The notes below the pieces were generated by a model. The model was not told where the DNA came from. It made no database searches and worked only from the letters and a program-made list of their open reading frames with translations. Shown in pieces: positions 12,138-26,500 of a stretch of DNA of 64,000 bases; position 1 is the stretch's first letter; every line of letters starts with the position of its first letter. A program made the position numbers and the translations under genes. Source of the DNA: Eledone cirrhosa (taxonomy: Eukaryota > Mollusca > Cephalopoda > Octopoda > Eledonidae); assembly GCA_964016885.1 (NCBI GenBank), contig OZ024741.1:415847081-415911080 (forward strand), given 5' to 3'.

Positions 12138-14870
12138 GTGGGGTATGTTATATTAACTGGGGCCTCTGTTATATTAACTGGGGTCTCTGTTATATTAACT
12201 GGGGTCTCTATTATATTAACTGGGGCTTCTATTATATTAACTGGGGTCTCTGTTATATTAACTGGGGTCTCTGTTATATTAACTGGGGCCTCTGTTATAT
12301 TAAGTGCGGTATGTTATATTAACTGGGGCCTCTGTTATATTAACTGGGGTCTCTGTTATATTAACTGGGGTCTCTGTTATATTAACTGGGGCCTCTGTTA
12401 TATTAAGTGCGGTATGTTATATTAACTGGGGCCTCTGTTATATTAACTGGGGCCTCTGTTATATTAACTGGGGTCTGTTATATTAACTGGGGTCTCTGTT
12501 ATATTAACTGGGGTCTGTTATCTTAACTGGGGTCTCTGTTATATTAACTGGGGTCTCTTTTATATTAACTGGGGTCTGTTATTAACTGGGGCCTCTATTA
12601 TATTAACTGAGGTCTCTTTTATATTAACTGGGGCCTCTGTTATATTAACTGGGGCCTCTGTTATATTAACTGGGGTCTCTGTTATATTAACTGGGGTCTC
12701 TGTGATATTAACTGGGGTCTCTATTATATTATCTGGGGTCTCTGTTATATTAACTGGGGTCATTGTTATATTAACTTGGGTATGTTATATTAACTGGGGT
12801 CTCTATTATATTAATTGGGGTCTCTGTTATATTAACTGGGGCCTCTGTTATATTAAGTGGGGTATGTTATATTAACTGGGGCCTCTGTTATATTAACTGG
12901 GGTCTCTGTTATATTAACTGGGTTATGTTATATTAACTGGGGCCCATGTTAAATTAACAGGGGCCTCTATTATATTAACTGGGGTCTCTGTTATATTAAC
13001 TGGGGTCTCTATTATATTAATTGGGGTCTCTGTTATATTAACTGGGGTATGTTATATTAACTGGGGTCTCTGTTATATTAACTGGGGTCTCTATTATATT
13101 AACTGGGGCTTGTATTATATTAACTGGGGTCTCTGTTATACTAACTGGGGTCTCTGTTATATTAACTGGGGCCTCTGTTATATTAAGTGGGGTATGTTAT
13201 ATTAACTGGGGCCTCTGTTATATTAACTGGGGTCTCTGTTATATTAACTGGGGTCTCTGTTATATTAACTGGGGCCTCTGTTATATTAAGTGGGGTATGT
13301 TATATTAACTGGGGCCTCTGTTATATTAACTGGGGCCTCTGTTATATTAACTGGGGTCTCTGTTATATTAAGTGGGGTATGTTATATTAACTGGGGCCTC
13401 TGTTATATTAACTGGGGCCTCTGTTATATTAAGTGGGGTATGTTATATTAACTGGGGTCTCTGTTATATTAACTGGGGTCTCTGTTATATTAACTGGGGC
13501 CTCTGTTATATTAAGTGGGGTATGTTATATTAACTGGGGCCTCTGTTATATTAACTGGGGTCTCTGTTATATTAACTGGGGTCTCTATTATATTAACTGG
13601 GGCTCCTATTATATTAACTGGGGTCTCTGTTATATTAACTGGGGTCTCTGTTATATTAACTGGGGCCTCTGTTATATTAAGTGCGGTATGTTATATTAAC
13701 TGGGGCCTCTGTTACATTAACTGGGGTCTCTGTTATATTAACTGGGGTCTCTGTTATATTAACTGGGGTCTCTGTTATATTAAGTGGGGTCTGTTATCCT
13801 AACTGAGGTCTCTGTTATATTAACTGGGGTCTGTTATATTAACTGGGGTCTCTGTTATATTAACTGGGGTCTGTTATCTTAACTGGGGTCTCTGTTATAT
13901 TAACTGGGGTCTCTTTTATATTAACTGGGGTCTGTTATTAACTGGGGCCTCTATTATATTAACTGAGGTCTCTTTTATATTAACTGGGGCCTCTGTTATA
14001 TTAACTGGGCTCTCTGTTATATTAACTGGGGTCTCTGTTATATTAACTGGGGTCTCTGTGATATTAACTGGGGTCTCTATTATATTATCTGGGGTCTCTG
14101 TTATATTAACTGGGTTCATTGTTATATTAACTTGGGTATGTTATATTAACTGGGGTCTCTATTATATTAACTGGGGTCTCTGTTATATTAACTGGGGCCT
14201 CTGTTATATTAAGTGGGGTATGTTATATTAACTGGGGCCTCTGTTATATTAACTGGGGTCTCTGTTATATTAACTGGGTTATGTTATATTAACTGGGGCC
14301 CCTGTTAAATTAACAGGGGCCTCTATTATATTAACTGGGGTCTCTGTTATATTAACTGGGGTCTCTATTATATTAACTGGGGTCTCTGTTATATTAACTG
14401 GGGTATGTTATATTAACTGGGGTCTCTGTTATATTAACTGGGGTCTCTATTATATTAACTAGGGCTTCTATTATATTAACTGGGGTCTCTGTTATATTAA
14501 CTGGGGTCTCTGTTATATTAACTGGGGCCTCTGTTATATTAAGTGGGGTATGTTATATTAACTGGGGCCTCTGTTATATTAACTGGGGTCTCTGTTATAT
14601 TAACTGGGGTCTGTATAATATTAACTGGGGCTTCTATTATATTAACTGGGGTCTCTGTTATATTAACTGGGGTCTCTGTTATATTAACTGGGGCCTCTGT
14701 TATATTAAGTGGGGTATGTTATATTAACTGGGGCCTCTGTTATATTAACTGGGGCCTCTGTTATATTAACTGGGGTCTCTGTTATATTAAGTGGGGTATG
14801 TTATATTAACTGGGGCCTCTGTTATATTAACTGGGGCCTCTGTTATATTAACTGGGGTATGTTATATTAA
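12138..14870. repeat. ~1.36-kb tandem pair at start of domain C
   Basis: The first copy, starting near 12,138, matches the second, starting near 13,515. The 17-bp-unit segment at 12,560-12,763 matches 13,916-14,119, the CATTGTTATA unit at 12,761 matches 14,117, and the AAATTAACAGG unit at 12,951 matches 14,307, all at shift 1,356. The compound start at 12,138 matches 13,515 at 1,377, so one 21-bp unit was gained or lost between them. Confidence 0.8.
13682..14810. repeat. 1.1-kb block repeated 21.3 kb away, left member
   Basis: TTACATTAAC at 13,712 matches 35,043. The segment 13,916-14,119 matches 35,247-35,450 (shift 21,331), and 14,543-14,809 matches 35,853-36,119 (shift 21,310). Both members keep the same order of 17-bp and 19-bp units and the rare TCTGTGATATT unit. 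They differ by a few substitutions and about one unit. Confidence 0.82.
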
Positions 14871-17800
14871 CTGGGGTCTCCGTTATATTAACTGGGGCCT
14901 CTGTTATATTAACTGGGGCCTCTGTTATATTAAGTGGGGTATGTTATATTAACTGGGGTCTCTGTTATATTAACTGGGGCCTCTGTTATATTAACTGGGG
15001 TCTCTGTTATATTAACTGGGGCCTCAATTATATTAACTGGGGCCTCTGTTATATTAACTGGGGTCTCTGTTATATTAACTGGGGCCTCTGTTATATTAAG
15101 TGGGGTATGTTATATTAATTGGGGCCTCTGTTATAATAACTGGGGTTTCTGTTATATTAACTGGGGTCTCTATTATATTAACTGGGGCTTCTATTATATT
15201 AACTGGGGTCTCTGTCATATTAACTGGGGTCTCTGTTATATTAACTGGGGCCTCTGTTATATTAAGTGGGGTATGTTATATTAACTGGGGCCTCTGTTAT
15301 ATTAACTGGGGCCTCTGTTATATTAACTGGGGTCTCTGTTATATTAAGTGGGGTATGTTATATTAACTGGGGCCTCTGCTATATTAACTGGGGCCTCTGT
15401 TATATTAAGTGGGGTATGTTATATTAACTGGGGTCTCTGTTATATTAACTGGGGCCTCTGTTATATTAACTGGGGTATCTGTTATATTAACTGGGGACTC
15501 AATTATATTAACTGGGGCCTCTGTTATATTAACAGGGGTCTCTGTTATATTAACTGGGGCCTCTGTTATATTAAGTGGGGTATGTTATATTAACTGGGGT
15601 CTCTGTTATATTAAATGGCGTCTCTGTTATATTAACTGGGGCCTCTGTTATATTAACTGGGGTCTCTGTTATATTAACTGGGGTCTCTGTTATATTAACT
15701 GGGGTATGTTATATTAACTGGGGCCTCTGTTATATTAACTGGGGCCTCTATTATATTAACTGGGGCCTCTGTTATATTAACTGGGGTCTCTGTTATATTA
15801 ACTGGGGTCTCTGTTATATTAACTGGGGTCTTTGTTATATTAACTGGGGCCTCTATTATATTAACTGGGGTCTGTTATATTAATTGGGGCCTCTGTTATA
15901 TCAAGTTGGGTATGTTATATTAACTGGGGTCTCTGTTATATTAACTGGGGCCTCTGTTATATTAACTGGGGCCTCTGTTATATTAACTGGGGGTCTCTGT
16001 TATATTAACTGGGGTCTCTGTAATATTAACTGGGGTCACTGTTATATTAACTGGGGCCTCTGTTATATTAACTGGGGTCTGTTATCTTAACTGGGGTCTC
16101 TGTTATATTAACAGGGGTCTCTGTTATATTAACAGGGGCCTCTGTTGTATTAACTGGGGGCCTCTGTTATATTAACTGGCGTCTGTTATCTTAACTGGGG
16201 TCTCTGTTATAATAACTGGGGTCTCTGTTATATTAACTGGGGTATGTTATATTAACTGGGGTCTCTGTTATATTAACTGGGGTCTCTGATATATTAAGTG
16301 GGGTATCGTATATTAACTGGAGTCTCTGTTATATTAACTGGGGCCTCTATTATATTAGCTGGGGCCTCTGTTATATTAACTGGTGTCTCTTTTAGATTAA
16401 CTGGGTTCAGTTATAGTAACTGGGGTCTCTGTTATATTAACTGAGGTCTCTGTAATATTAACTGGGGCCTCTATTATATTAACTGGGATCTCTGTTATAA
16501 TAACTGGGGTCTCTGTTATATTAACTGGGTCTCTGTTATATTAAATGGCATCTGTTATATTAACTGAGGTCTCTGTTATATTACCTGGGGCCTCTGTTAT
16601 ATTAACTGGGGTCTCTGTTATATTAACTGGGGCCTCTGTTATATTAACTGGGGTCTCTGTTATATTAACTGGGGCCTCAATTATATTAACTGGGGCCTCT
16701 GTTATATTAACTGGGGTCTCTGTTATATTAACTGGGGCCATTGTTATATTAACTTGGGTATGTTATATTAACTGGGGTCTCTATTATATTATCTGGGGTG
16801 TCTGTTATATTAACTGGGGCCTCTGTTATATTAACTGGGGCCTCTGTTATATTAAGTGGGGTCTCTGTTATATTAACTGGGGTATGTTATATTAACTGGG
16901 GACCCTGTTAAATTAACAGGGGCCTCTATTATATTAACTGGGGTCTCTGTTATATTAACTGGGGTCTCTATTATATTAACTGGAGGTCTCTGTTATATTA
17001 ACTGGGGTATGTTATATTAACTAGGGTCTCTATTATATTAACTGGGGCTTCTATTATATTAACTGGGGTCTCTGTTATATTAACTGGGGTCTCTGTTATA
17101 TTAACTGGGGCCTCTGTTATATTAAGTGGGGTATGTTATATTAACTGGGGCCTCTGTTATATTAACTGGGGTCTCTGTTATATTAACTGGGGTCTCTATT
17201 ATATTAACTGGGGCTTCTATTATATTAAATGGGGTCTCTGTTATATTAACTGGGGTCTCTGTTATATTAACTGGGGCCTCTGTTATATTAAGTGCGGTAT
17301 GTTATATTAACTGGGGCCTCTGTTATATTAACTGGGGTCTCTGTTATATTAACTGGGGTCTCTGTTATATTAACTGGGGTCTCTGTTATATTAACTGGGG
17401 TCTGTTATCTTAACTGAGGTCTCTGTTATATTAACTGGGGTCTGTTATATTAACTGGGGTCTCTGTTATATTAACTGGGGTCTGTTATCTTAACTGGGGT
17501 CTCTGTTATATTAACTGGGGTCTCTTTTATATTAACTGGGGTCTGTTATTAACTGGGGCCTCTATTATATTAACTGAGGTCCCTTTTATATTAACTGGGG
17601 CCTCTGTTATATTAACTGGGGCCTCTGTTATATTAACTGGGGTCTCTGTTATATTAACTGGGGCCTCTGTTATATTAACTGGGGCCTCTATTATATTAAC
17701 TGGGGTCTCTGTTATATTAACTGGGGCCTCTGTTATATTAAGTGGGGTATGTTATATTAACTGGGGCCTCTGTTATATTAACTGGGGTCTCTGTTATATT

Positions 17801-17886
17801 AACTGGGTTATGTTATATTAACTGGGGCCCCTGTTAAATTAACAGGGGCCTCTATTATATTAACTGGGGCCTCTGTTATATTAACT
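14543..17886. repeat. 3,344-bp tandem duplication, copy 1
   Basis: Pairs with 17,887-21,064. Fixed shift 3,344: CTGTATAATA at 14,611 and 17,955, GTGGGGTATG at 14,934 and 18,278, ATATCAAGTTGGG near 15,900 and 19,244, CATTGTTATA at 16,739 and 20,083, GACCCTGTTAAATTAAC at 16,901 and 20,245. Most stretches compared are identical, with scattered single changes such as TTATAATAAC in copy 1 for TTATATTAAC. Copy 1 keeps a 166-bp stretch around 17,126-17,292 that copy 2 lacks. Confidence 0.9.
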
Positions 17887-20800
17887 GGGGTCTCTATTAT
17901 ATTAACTGGGGCCTCTGTTATATTAACTGGGGTTTCTGTTATATTAACTGGGGTCTGTATAATATTAACTGGGGCTTCTATTATATTAACTGGGGTCTCT
18001 GTTATATTAACTGGGGTCTCTGTTATATTAACTGGGGCCTCTGTTATATTAAGTGGGGTATGTTATATTAACTGGGGCCTCTGTTATATTAACTGGGGCC
18101 TCTGTTATATTAACTGGGGTCTCTGTTATATTAAGTGGGGTATGTTATATTAACTGGGGCCTCTGTTATATTAACTGGGGCCTCTGTTATATTAACTGGG
18201 GTATGTTATATTAACTGGGGTCTCCGTTATATTAACTGGGGCCTCTGTTATATTAACTGGGGCCTCTGTTATATTAAGTGGGGTATGTTATATTAACTGG
18301 GGTCTCTGTTATATTAACTGGGGCCTCTGTTATATTAACTGGGGTCTCTGTTATATTAACTGGGGCCTCAATTATATTAACTGGGGCCTCTGTTATATTA
18401 ACTGGGGTCTCTGTTATATTAACTGGGGCCTCTGTTATATTAAGTGGGGTATGTTATATTAATTGGGGCCTCTGTTATATTAACTGGGGTTTCTGTTATA
18501 TTAACTGGGGTCTCTATTATATTAACTGGGGCTTCTATTATATTAACTGGGGTCTCTGTCATATTAACTGGGGTCTCTGTTATATTAACTGGGGCCTCTG
18601 TTATATTAAGTGGGGTATGTTATATTAACTGGGGCCTCTGTTATATTAACTGGGGCCTCTGTTATATTAACTGGGGTCTCTGTTATATTAAGTGGGGTAT
18701 GTTATATTAACTGGGGCCTCTGCTATATTAACTGGGGCCTCTGTTATATTAAGTGGGGTATGTTATATTAACTGGGGTCTCTGTTATATTAACTGGGGCC
18801 TCTGTTATATTAACTGGGGTATCTGTTATATTAACTGGGGACTCAATTATATTAACTGGGGCCTCTGTTATATTAACTGGGGTCTCTGTTATATTAACTG
18901 GGGCCTCTGTTATATTAAGTGGGGTATGTTATATTAACTGGGGTCTCTGTTATATTAAATGGCGTCTCTGTTATATTAACTGGGGCCTCTGTTATATTAA
19001 CTGGGGTCTCTGTTATATTAACTGGGGTCTCTGTTATATTAACTGGGGTATGTTATATTAACTGGGGCCTCTGTTATATTAACTGGGGCCTCTATTATAT
19101 TAACTGGGGCCTCTGTTATATTAACTGGGGTCTCTGTTATATTAACTGGGGTCTCTGTTATATTAACTGGGGTCTTTGTTATATTAACTGGGGCCTCTAT
19201 TATATTAACTGGGGTCTGTTATATTAATTGGGGCCTCTGTTATATCAAGTTGGGTATGTTATATTAACTGGGGTCTCTGTTATATTAACTGGGGCCTCTG
19301 TTATATTAACTGGGGCCTCTGTTATATTAACTGGGGGTCTCTGTTATATTAACTGGGGTCTCTGTAATATTAACTGGGGTCACTGTTATATTAACTGGGG
19401 CCTCTGTTATATTAACTGGGGTCTGTTATCTTAACTGGGGTCTCTGTTATATTAACAGGGGTCTCTGTTATATTAACAGGGGTCTCTGTTGTATTAACTG
19501 GGGGCCTCTGTTATATTAACTGGCGTCTGTTATCTTAACTGGGGTCTCTGTTATAATAACTGGGGTCTCTGTTATATTAACTGGGGTATGTTATATTAAC
19601 TGGGGTCTCTGTTATATTAACTGGGGTCTCTGATATATTAAGTGGGGTATCGTATATTAACTGGAGTCTCTGTTATATTAACTGGGGCCTCTATTATATT
19701 AGCTGGGGCCTCTGTTATATTAACTGGTGTCTCTTTTAGATTAACTGGGTTCAGTTATAGTAACTGGGGTCTCTGTTATATTAACTGAGGTCTCTGTAAT
19801 ATTAACTGGGGCCTCTATTATATTAACTGGGATCTCTGTTATAATAACTGGGGTCTCTGTTATATTAACTGGGTCTCTGTTATATTAAATGGCATCTGTT
19901 ATATTAACTGAGGTCTCTGTTATATTACCTGGGGCCTCTGTTATATTAACTGGGGTCTCTGTTATATTAACTGGGGCCTCTGTTATATTAACTGGGGTCT
20001 CTGTTATATTAACTGGGGCCTCAATTATATTAACTGGGGCCTCTGTTATATTAACTGGGGTCTCTGTTATATTAACTGGGGCCATTGTTATATTAACTTG
20101 GGTATGTTATATTAACTGGGGTCTCTATTATATTAACTGGGGTGTCTGTTATATTAACTGGGGCCTCTGTTATATTAACTGGGGCCTCTGTTATATTAAG
20201 TGGGGTCTCTGTTATATTAACTGGGGTATGTTATATTAACTGGGGACCCTGTTAAATTAACAGGGGCCTCTATTATATTAACTGGGGTCTCTGTTATATT
20301 AACTTGGGTCTCTATTATATTAACTGGGGGTCTCTGTTATATTAACTGGGGTATGTTATATTAACTAGGGTCTCTATTATATTAACTGGGGCTTCTATTA
20401 TATTAACTGGGGTCTCTGTTATATTAACTGGGGTCTCTGTTATATTAACTGGGGCCTCTGTTATATTAAGTGCGGTATGTTATATAAACTGGGGCCTCTG
20501 TTATATTAACTGGGGTCTCTGTTATATTAACTGGGGTCTCTGTTATATTAACTGGGGTCTCTGTTATATTAACTGGGGTCTGTTATCTTAACTGAGGTCT
20601 CTGTTATATTAACTGGGGTCTGTTATATTAACTGGGGTCTCTGTTATATTAACTGGGGTCTGTTATCTTAACTGGGGTCTCTGTTATATTAACTGGGGTC
20701 TCTTTTATATTAACTGGGGTCTGTTATTAACTGGGGCCTCTATTATATTAACTGAGGTCCCTTTTATATTAACTGGGGCCTCTGTTATATTAACTGGGGC

Positions 20801-23550
20801 CTCTGTTATATTAACTGGGGTCTCTGTTATATTAACTGGGGCCTCTGTTATATTAACTGGGGCCTCTATTATATTAACTGGGGTCTCTGTTATATTAACT
20901 GGGGCCTCTGTTATATTAAGTGGGGTATGTTATATTAACTGGGGCCTCTGTTATATTAACTGGGGTCTCTGTTATATTAACTGGGTTATGTTATATTAAC
21001 TGGGGCCCCTGTTAAATTAACAGGGGCCTCTATTATATTAACTGGGGTCTCTGTTATATTAACTGGGGTCTCTATTATATTAACTGGGGCCTCTGTTATA
21101 TTAACTGGGGTTTCTGTTATATTAACTGGGGTCTCTATTATATTAACTGGGGCTTCTATTATATTAACTGGGGTCTCTGTCATATTAACTGGGGTCTCTG
21201 TTATATTAACTGGGGCCTCTGTTATATTAAGTGGGGTATGTTATATTAACTGGGGCCTCTGTTATATTAACTGGGGCCTCTGTTATATTAACTGGGGTCT
21301 CTGTTATATTAAGTGGGGTATGTTATATTAACTGGGGCCTCTGCTATATTAACTGGGGCCTCTGTTATATTAAGTGGGGTATGTTATATTAACTGGGGTC
21401 TCCGTTATATTAACTGGGGCCTCTGTTATATTAACTGGGGCCTCTGTTATATTAAGTGGGGTATGTTATATTAACTGGGGTCTCTGTTATATTAACTGGG
21501 GCCTCTGTTATATTAACTGGGGTATCTGTTATATTAACTGGGGACTCAATTATATTAACTGGGGCCTCTGTTATATTAACTGGGGTCTCTGTTATATTAA
21601 CTGGGGCCTCTGTTATATTAAGTGGGGTATGTTATATTAACTGGGGTCTCTGTTATATTAAATGGCGTCTCTTGTTATATTAACTGGGGCCTCTGTTATA
21701 TTAACTGGGGTCTCTGTTATATTAACTGGGGTCTCTGTTATATTAACTGGGGTATGTTATATTAACTGGGGCCTCTGTTATATTAACTGGGGCCTCTATT
21801 ATATTAACTGGGCCTCTGTTATATTAACTGCGGTCTCTGTTATATTAACTGGGGTCTCTGTTATATTAACTGGGGTCTTTGTTATATTAACTGGGGCCTC
21901 TATTATATTAACTGGGGTCTGTTATATTAATTGGGGCCTCTGTTATATCAAGTTGGGTATGTTATATTAACTGGGGTCTCTGTTATATTAACTGGGGCCT
22001 CTGTTATATTAACTGGGGCCTCTGTTATATTAACTGGGGGTCTCTGTTATATTAACTGGGGTCTCTGTAATATTAACTGGGGTCTCTGTTATATTAACTG
22101 GGGCCTCTGTTATATTAACTGGGGTCTGTTATCTTAACTGGGGTCTCTGTTATATTAACAGGGGTCTCTGTTATATTAACAGGGGCCTCTGTTGTATTAA
22201 CTGGGGGCCTCTGTTATATTAACTGGCGTCTGTTATCTTAACTGGGGTCTCTGTTATAATAACTGGGGTCTCTGTTATATTAACTGGGGTATGTTATATT
22301 AACTGGGGTCTCTGTTATATTAACTGGGGTCTCTGATATATTAAGTGGGGTATCGTATATTAACTGGAGTCTCTGTTATATTAACTGGGGCCTCTATTAT
22401 ATTAGCTGGGGCCTCTGTTATATTAACTGGTGTCTCTTTTAGATTAACTGGGTTCAGTTATATTAACTGGGGTCTCTGTTATATTAACTGGGTCTCTGTT
22501 ATATTAAATGGCATCTGTTATATTAACTGGGGTCTCTGTTATATTAACTGAGGTCTCTGTTATATTACCTGGGGCCTCTGTTATATTAACTGGGGTCTCT
22601 GTTATATTAACTGGGGCCTCTGTTATATTAACTGGGGTCTCTGTTATATTAACTGGGGCCTCAATTATATTAACTGGGGCCTCTGTTATATTAACTGGGG
22701 TCTCTGTTATATTAACTGGGGCCATTGTTATATTAACTTGGGTATGTTATATTAACTGGGGTCTCTATTATATTAACTGGGGTGTCTGTTATATTAACTG
22801 GGGCCTCTGTTATATTAACTGGGGCCTCTGTTATATTAAGTGGGGTATGTTATATTAACTGGGGCCTCTGTTATATTAACTGGGGTCTCTGTTATATTAA
22901 CTGGGGTATGTTATATTAACTGGGGACCCTGTTATATTAACAGAGGCCTCTATTATATTAACTGGGGTCTCTGTTATATTAACTGGGGTCTCTATTATAT
23001 TAACTGGGGGTCTCTGTTATATTAACTGGGGTATGTTATATTAACTAGGGTCTCTATTATATTAACTGGGGCTTCTATTATATTAACTGGGGTCTCTGTT
23101 ATATTAACTGGGGTCTCTGTTATATTAACTGGGGCCTCTGTTATATTAAGTGGGGTATGTTATATTAACTGGGGCCTCTGTTATATTAACTGGGGTCTCT
23201 GTTATATTAACTGGGGTCTCTATTATATTAACTGGGGCTTCTATTATATTAAATGGGGTCTCTGTTATATTAACTGGGGTCTCTGTTATATTAACTGGGG
23301 CCTCTGTTATATTAAGTGCGGTATGTTATATTAACTGGGGCCTCTGTTATATTAACTGGGGTCTCTGTTATATTAACTGGGGTCTCTGTTATATTAACTA
23401 AGGCCTCTGTTATATTAAGTGGGGTATGTTATATTAACTGGGGCCTCTGTTATATTAACTGGGGCCTCTGTTATATTAACTGGGGTCTCTGTTATATTAA
23501 GTGGGGTATGTTATATTAACTGGGGCCTCTGTTATATTAACTGGGGCCTC
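17280..23550. repeat. 6.3-6.4-kb tandem duplication, copy 1
   Basis: Aligns with 23,551-29,985. The shift is 6,270 from 17,401/23,671 through 20,245, then 6,436 from 20,579/27,015, then 6,435 after about 21,672. The 166-bp step is the deletion seen only in this copy. The 1-bp step is an extra T in TCTCTTGTTATA near 21,672, also only here. It includes copy 2 of the older 3,344-bp duplication, so the events are nested. Confidence 0.9.
17887..21064. repeat. 3,344-bp tandem duplication, copy 2 (166 bp shorter)
   Basis: Collinear with copy 1 at shift 3,344 up to about 20,470 and at 3,178 afterwards (TCTGTTATCT at 17,401 and 20,579; CCTGTTAAAT at 17,830 and 21,008). The step of 166 bp is a clean internal deletion between two similar TTAAGTG(G/C)GGTATG units, as expected from exchange between neighbouring repeats. 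Next to the junction there is a private TATATAAACT change near 20,481. Confidence 0.9.
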
Positions 23551-26500
23551 TGTTATATTAAGTGAGGTATGTTATATTAACTGGGGTCTCTGTTATATTA
23601 ACTGGGGTCTCTGTTATATTAACTGGGGCCTCTGTTATATTAACTGGGGTCTCTGTTATATTAACTGGGGTCTGTTATCTTAACTGAGGTCTCTGTTATA
23701 TTAACTGGGGTCTGTTATATTAACTGGGGTCTCTGTTATATTAACTGGGGTCTGTTATCTTAACTGGGGTCTCTGTTATATTAACTGGGGTCTCTTTTAT
23801 ATTAACTGGGGTCTGTTATTAACTGGGGCCTCTATTATATTAACTGAGGTCCCTTTTATATTAACTGGGGCCTCTGTTATATTAACTGGGGCCTCTGTTA
23901 TATTAACTGGGGTCTCTGTTATATTAACTGGGGCCTCTGTTATATTAACTGGGGCCTCTATTATATTAACTGGGGTCTCTGTTATATTAACTGGGGCCTC
24001 TGTTATATTAAGTGGGGTATGTTATATTAACTGGGGCCTCTGTTATATTAACTGGGGTCTCTGTTATATTAACTGGGTTATGTTATATTAACTGGGGCCC
24101 CTGTTAAATTAACAGGGGCCTCTATTATATTAACTGGGGCCTCTGTTATATTAACTGGGGTCTCTATTATATTAACTGGGGCCTCTGTTATATTAACTGG
24201 GGTTTCTGTTATATTAACTGGGGTCTGTATAATATTAACTGGGGCTTCTATTATATTAACTGGGGTCTCTGTTATATTAACTGGGGTCTCTGTTATATTA
24301 ACTGGGGCCTCTGTTATATTAAGTGGGGTATGTTATATTAACTGGGGCCTCTGTTATATTAACTGGGGCCTCTGTTATATTAACTGGGGTCTCTGTTATA
24401 TTAAGTGGGGTATGTTATATTAACTGGGGCCTCTGTTATATTAACTGGGGCCTCTGTTATATTAACTGGGGTATGTTATATTAACTGGGGTCTCCGTTAT
24501 ATTAACTGGGGCCTCTGTTATATTAACTGGGGCCTCTGTTATATTAAGTGGGGTATGTTATATTAACTGGGGTCTCTGTTATATTAACTGGGGCCTCTGT
24601 TATATTAACTGGGGTCTCTGTTATATTAACTGGGGCCTCAATTATATTAACTGGGGCCTCTGTTATATTAACTGGGGTCTCTGTTATATTAACTGGGGCC
24701 TCTGTTATATTAAGTGGGGTATGTTATATTAATTGGGGCCTCTGTTATATTAACTGGGGTTTCTGTTATATTAACTGGGGTCTCTATTATATTAACTGGG
24801 GCTTCTATTATATTAACTGGGGTCTCTGTCATATTAACTGGGGTCTCTGTTATATTAACTGGGGCCTCTGTTATATTAAGTGGGGTATGTTATATTAACT
24901 GGGGCCTCTGTTATATTAACTGGGGCCTCTGTTATATTAACTGGGGTCTCTGTTATATTAAGTGGGGTATGTTATATTAACTGGGGCCTCTGCTATATTA
25001 ACTGGGGCCTCTGTTATATTAAGTGGGGTATGTTATATTAACTGGGGTCTCTGTTATATTAACTGGGGCCTCTGTTATATTAACTGGGGTATCTGTTATA
25101 TTAACTGGGGACTCAATTATATTAACTGGGGCCTCTGTTATATTAACTGGGGTCTCTGTTATATTAACTGGGGCCTCTGTTATATTAAGTGGGGTATGTT
25201 ATATTAACTGGGGTCTCTGTTATATTAAATGGCCTCTCTGTTATATTAACTGGGGCCTCTGTTATATTAACTGGGGTCTCTGTTATATTAACTGGGGTCT
25301 CTGTTATATTAACTGGGGTATGTTATATTAACTGGGGCCTCTGTTATATTAACTGGGGCCTCTATTATATTAACTGGGGCCTCTGTTATATTAACTGGGG
25401 TCTCTGTTATATTAACTGGGGTCTCTGTTATATTAACTGGGGTCTTTGTTATATTAACTGGGGCCTCTATTATATTAACTGGGGTCTGTTATATTAATTG
25501 GGGCCTCTGTTATATCAAGTTGGGTATGTTATATTAACTGGGGTCTCTGTTATATTAACTGGGGCCTCTGTTATATTAACTGGGGCCTCTGTTATATTAA
25601 CTGGGGGTCTCTGTTATATTAACTGGGGTCTCTGTAATATTAACTGGGGTCACTGTTATATTAACTGGGGCCTCTGTTATATTAACTGGGGTCTGTTATC
25701 TTAACTGGGGTCTCTGTTATATTAACAGGGGTCTCTGTTATATTAACAGGGGCCTCTGTTGTATTAACTGGGGGCCTCTGTTATATTAACTGGCGTCTGT
25801 TATCTTAACTGGGGTCTCTGTTATAATAACTGGGGTCTCTGTTATATTAACTGGGGTATGTTATATTAACTGGGGTCTCTGTTATATTAACTGGGGTCTC
25901 TGATATATTAAGTGGGGTATCGTATATTAACTGGAGTCTCTGTTATATTAACTGGGGCCTCTATTATATTAGCTGGGGCCTCTGTTATATTAACTGGTGT
26001 CTCTTTTAGATTAACTGGGTTCAGTTATAGTAACTGGGGTCTCTGTTATATTAACTGAGGTCTCTGTAATATTAACTGGGGCCTCTATTATATTAACTGG
26101 GATCTCTGTTATAATAACTGGGGTCTCTGTTATATTAACTGGGTCTCTGTTATATTAAATGGCATCTGTTATATTAACTGAGGTCTCTGTTATATTACCT
26201 GGGGCCTCTGTTATATTAACTGGGGTCTCTGTTATATTAACTGGGGCCTCTGTTATATTAACTGGGGTCTCTGTTATATTAACTGGGGCCTCAATTATAT
26301 TAACTGGGGCCTCTGTTATATTAACTGGGGTCTCTGTTATATTAACTGGGGCCATTGTTATATTAACTTGGGTATGTTATATTAACTGGGGTCTCTATTA
26401 TATTAACTGGGGTGTCTGTTATATTAACTGGGGCCTCTGTTATATTAACTGGGGCCTCTGTTATATTAAGTGGGGTCTCTGTTATATTAACTGGGGTATG

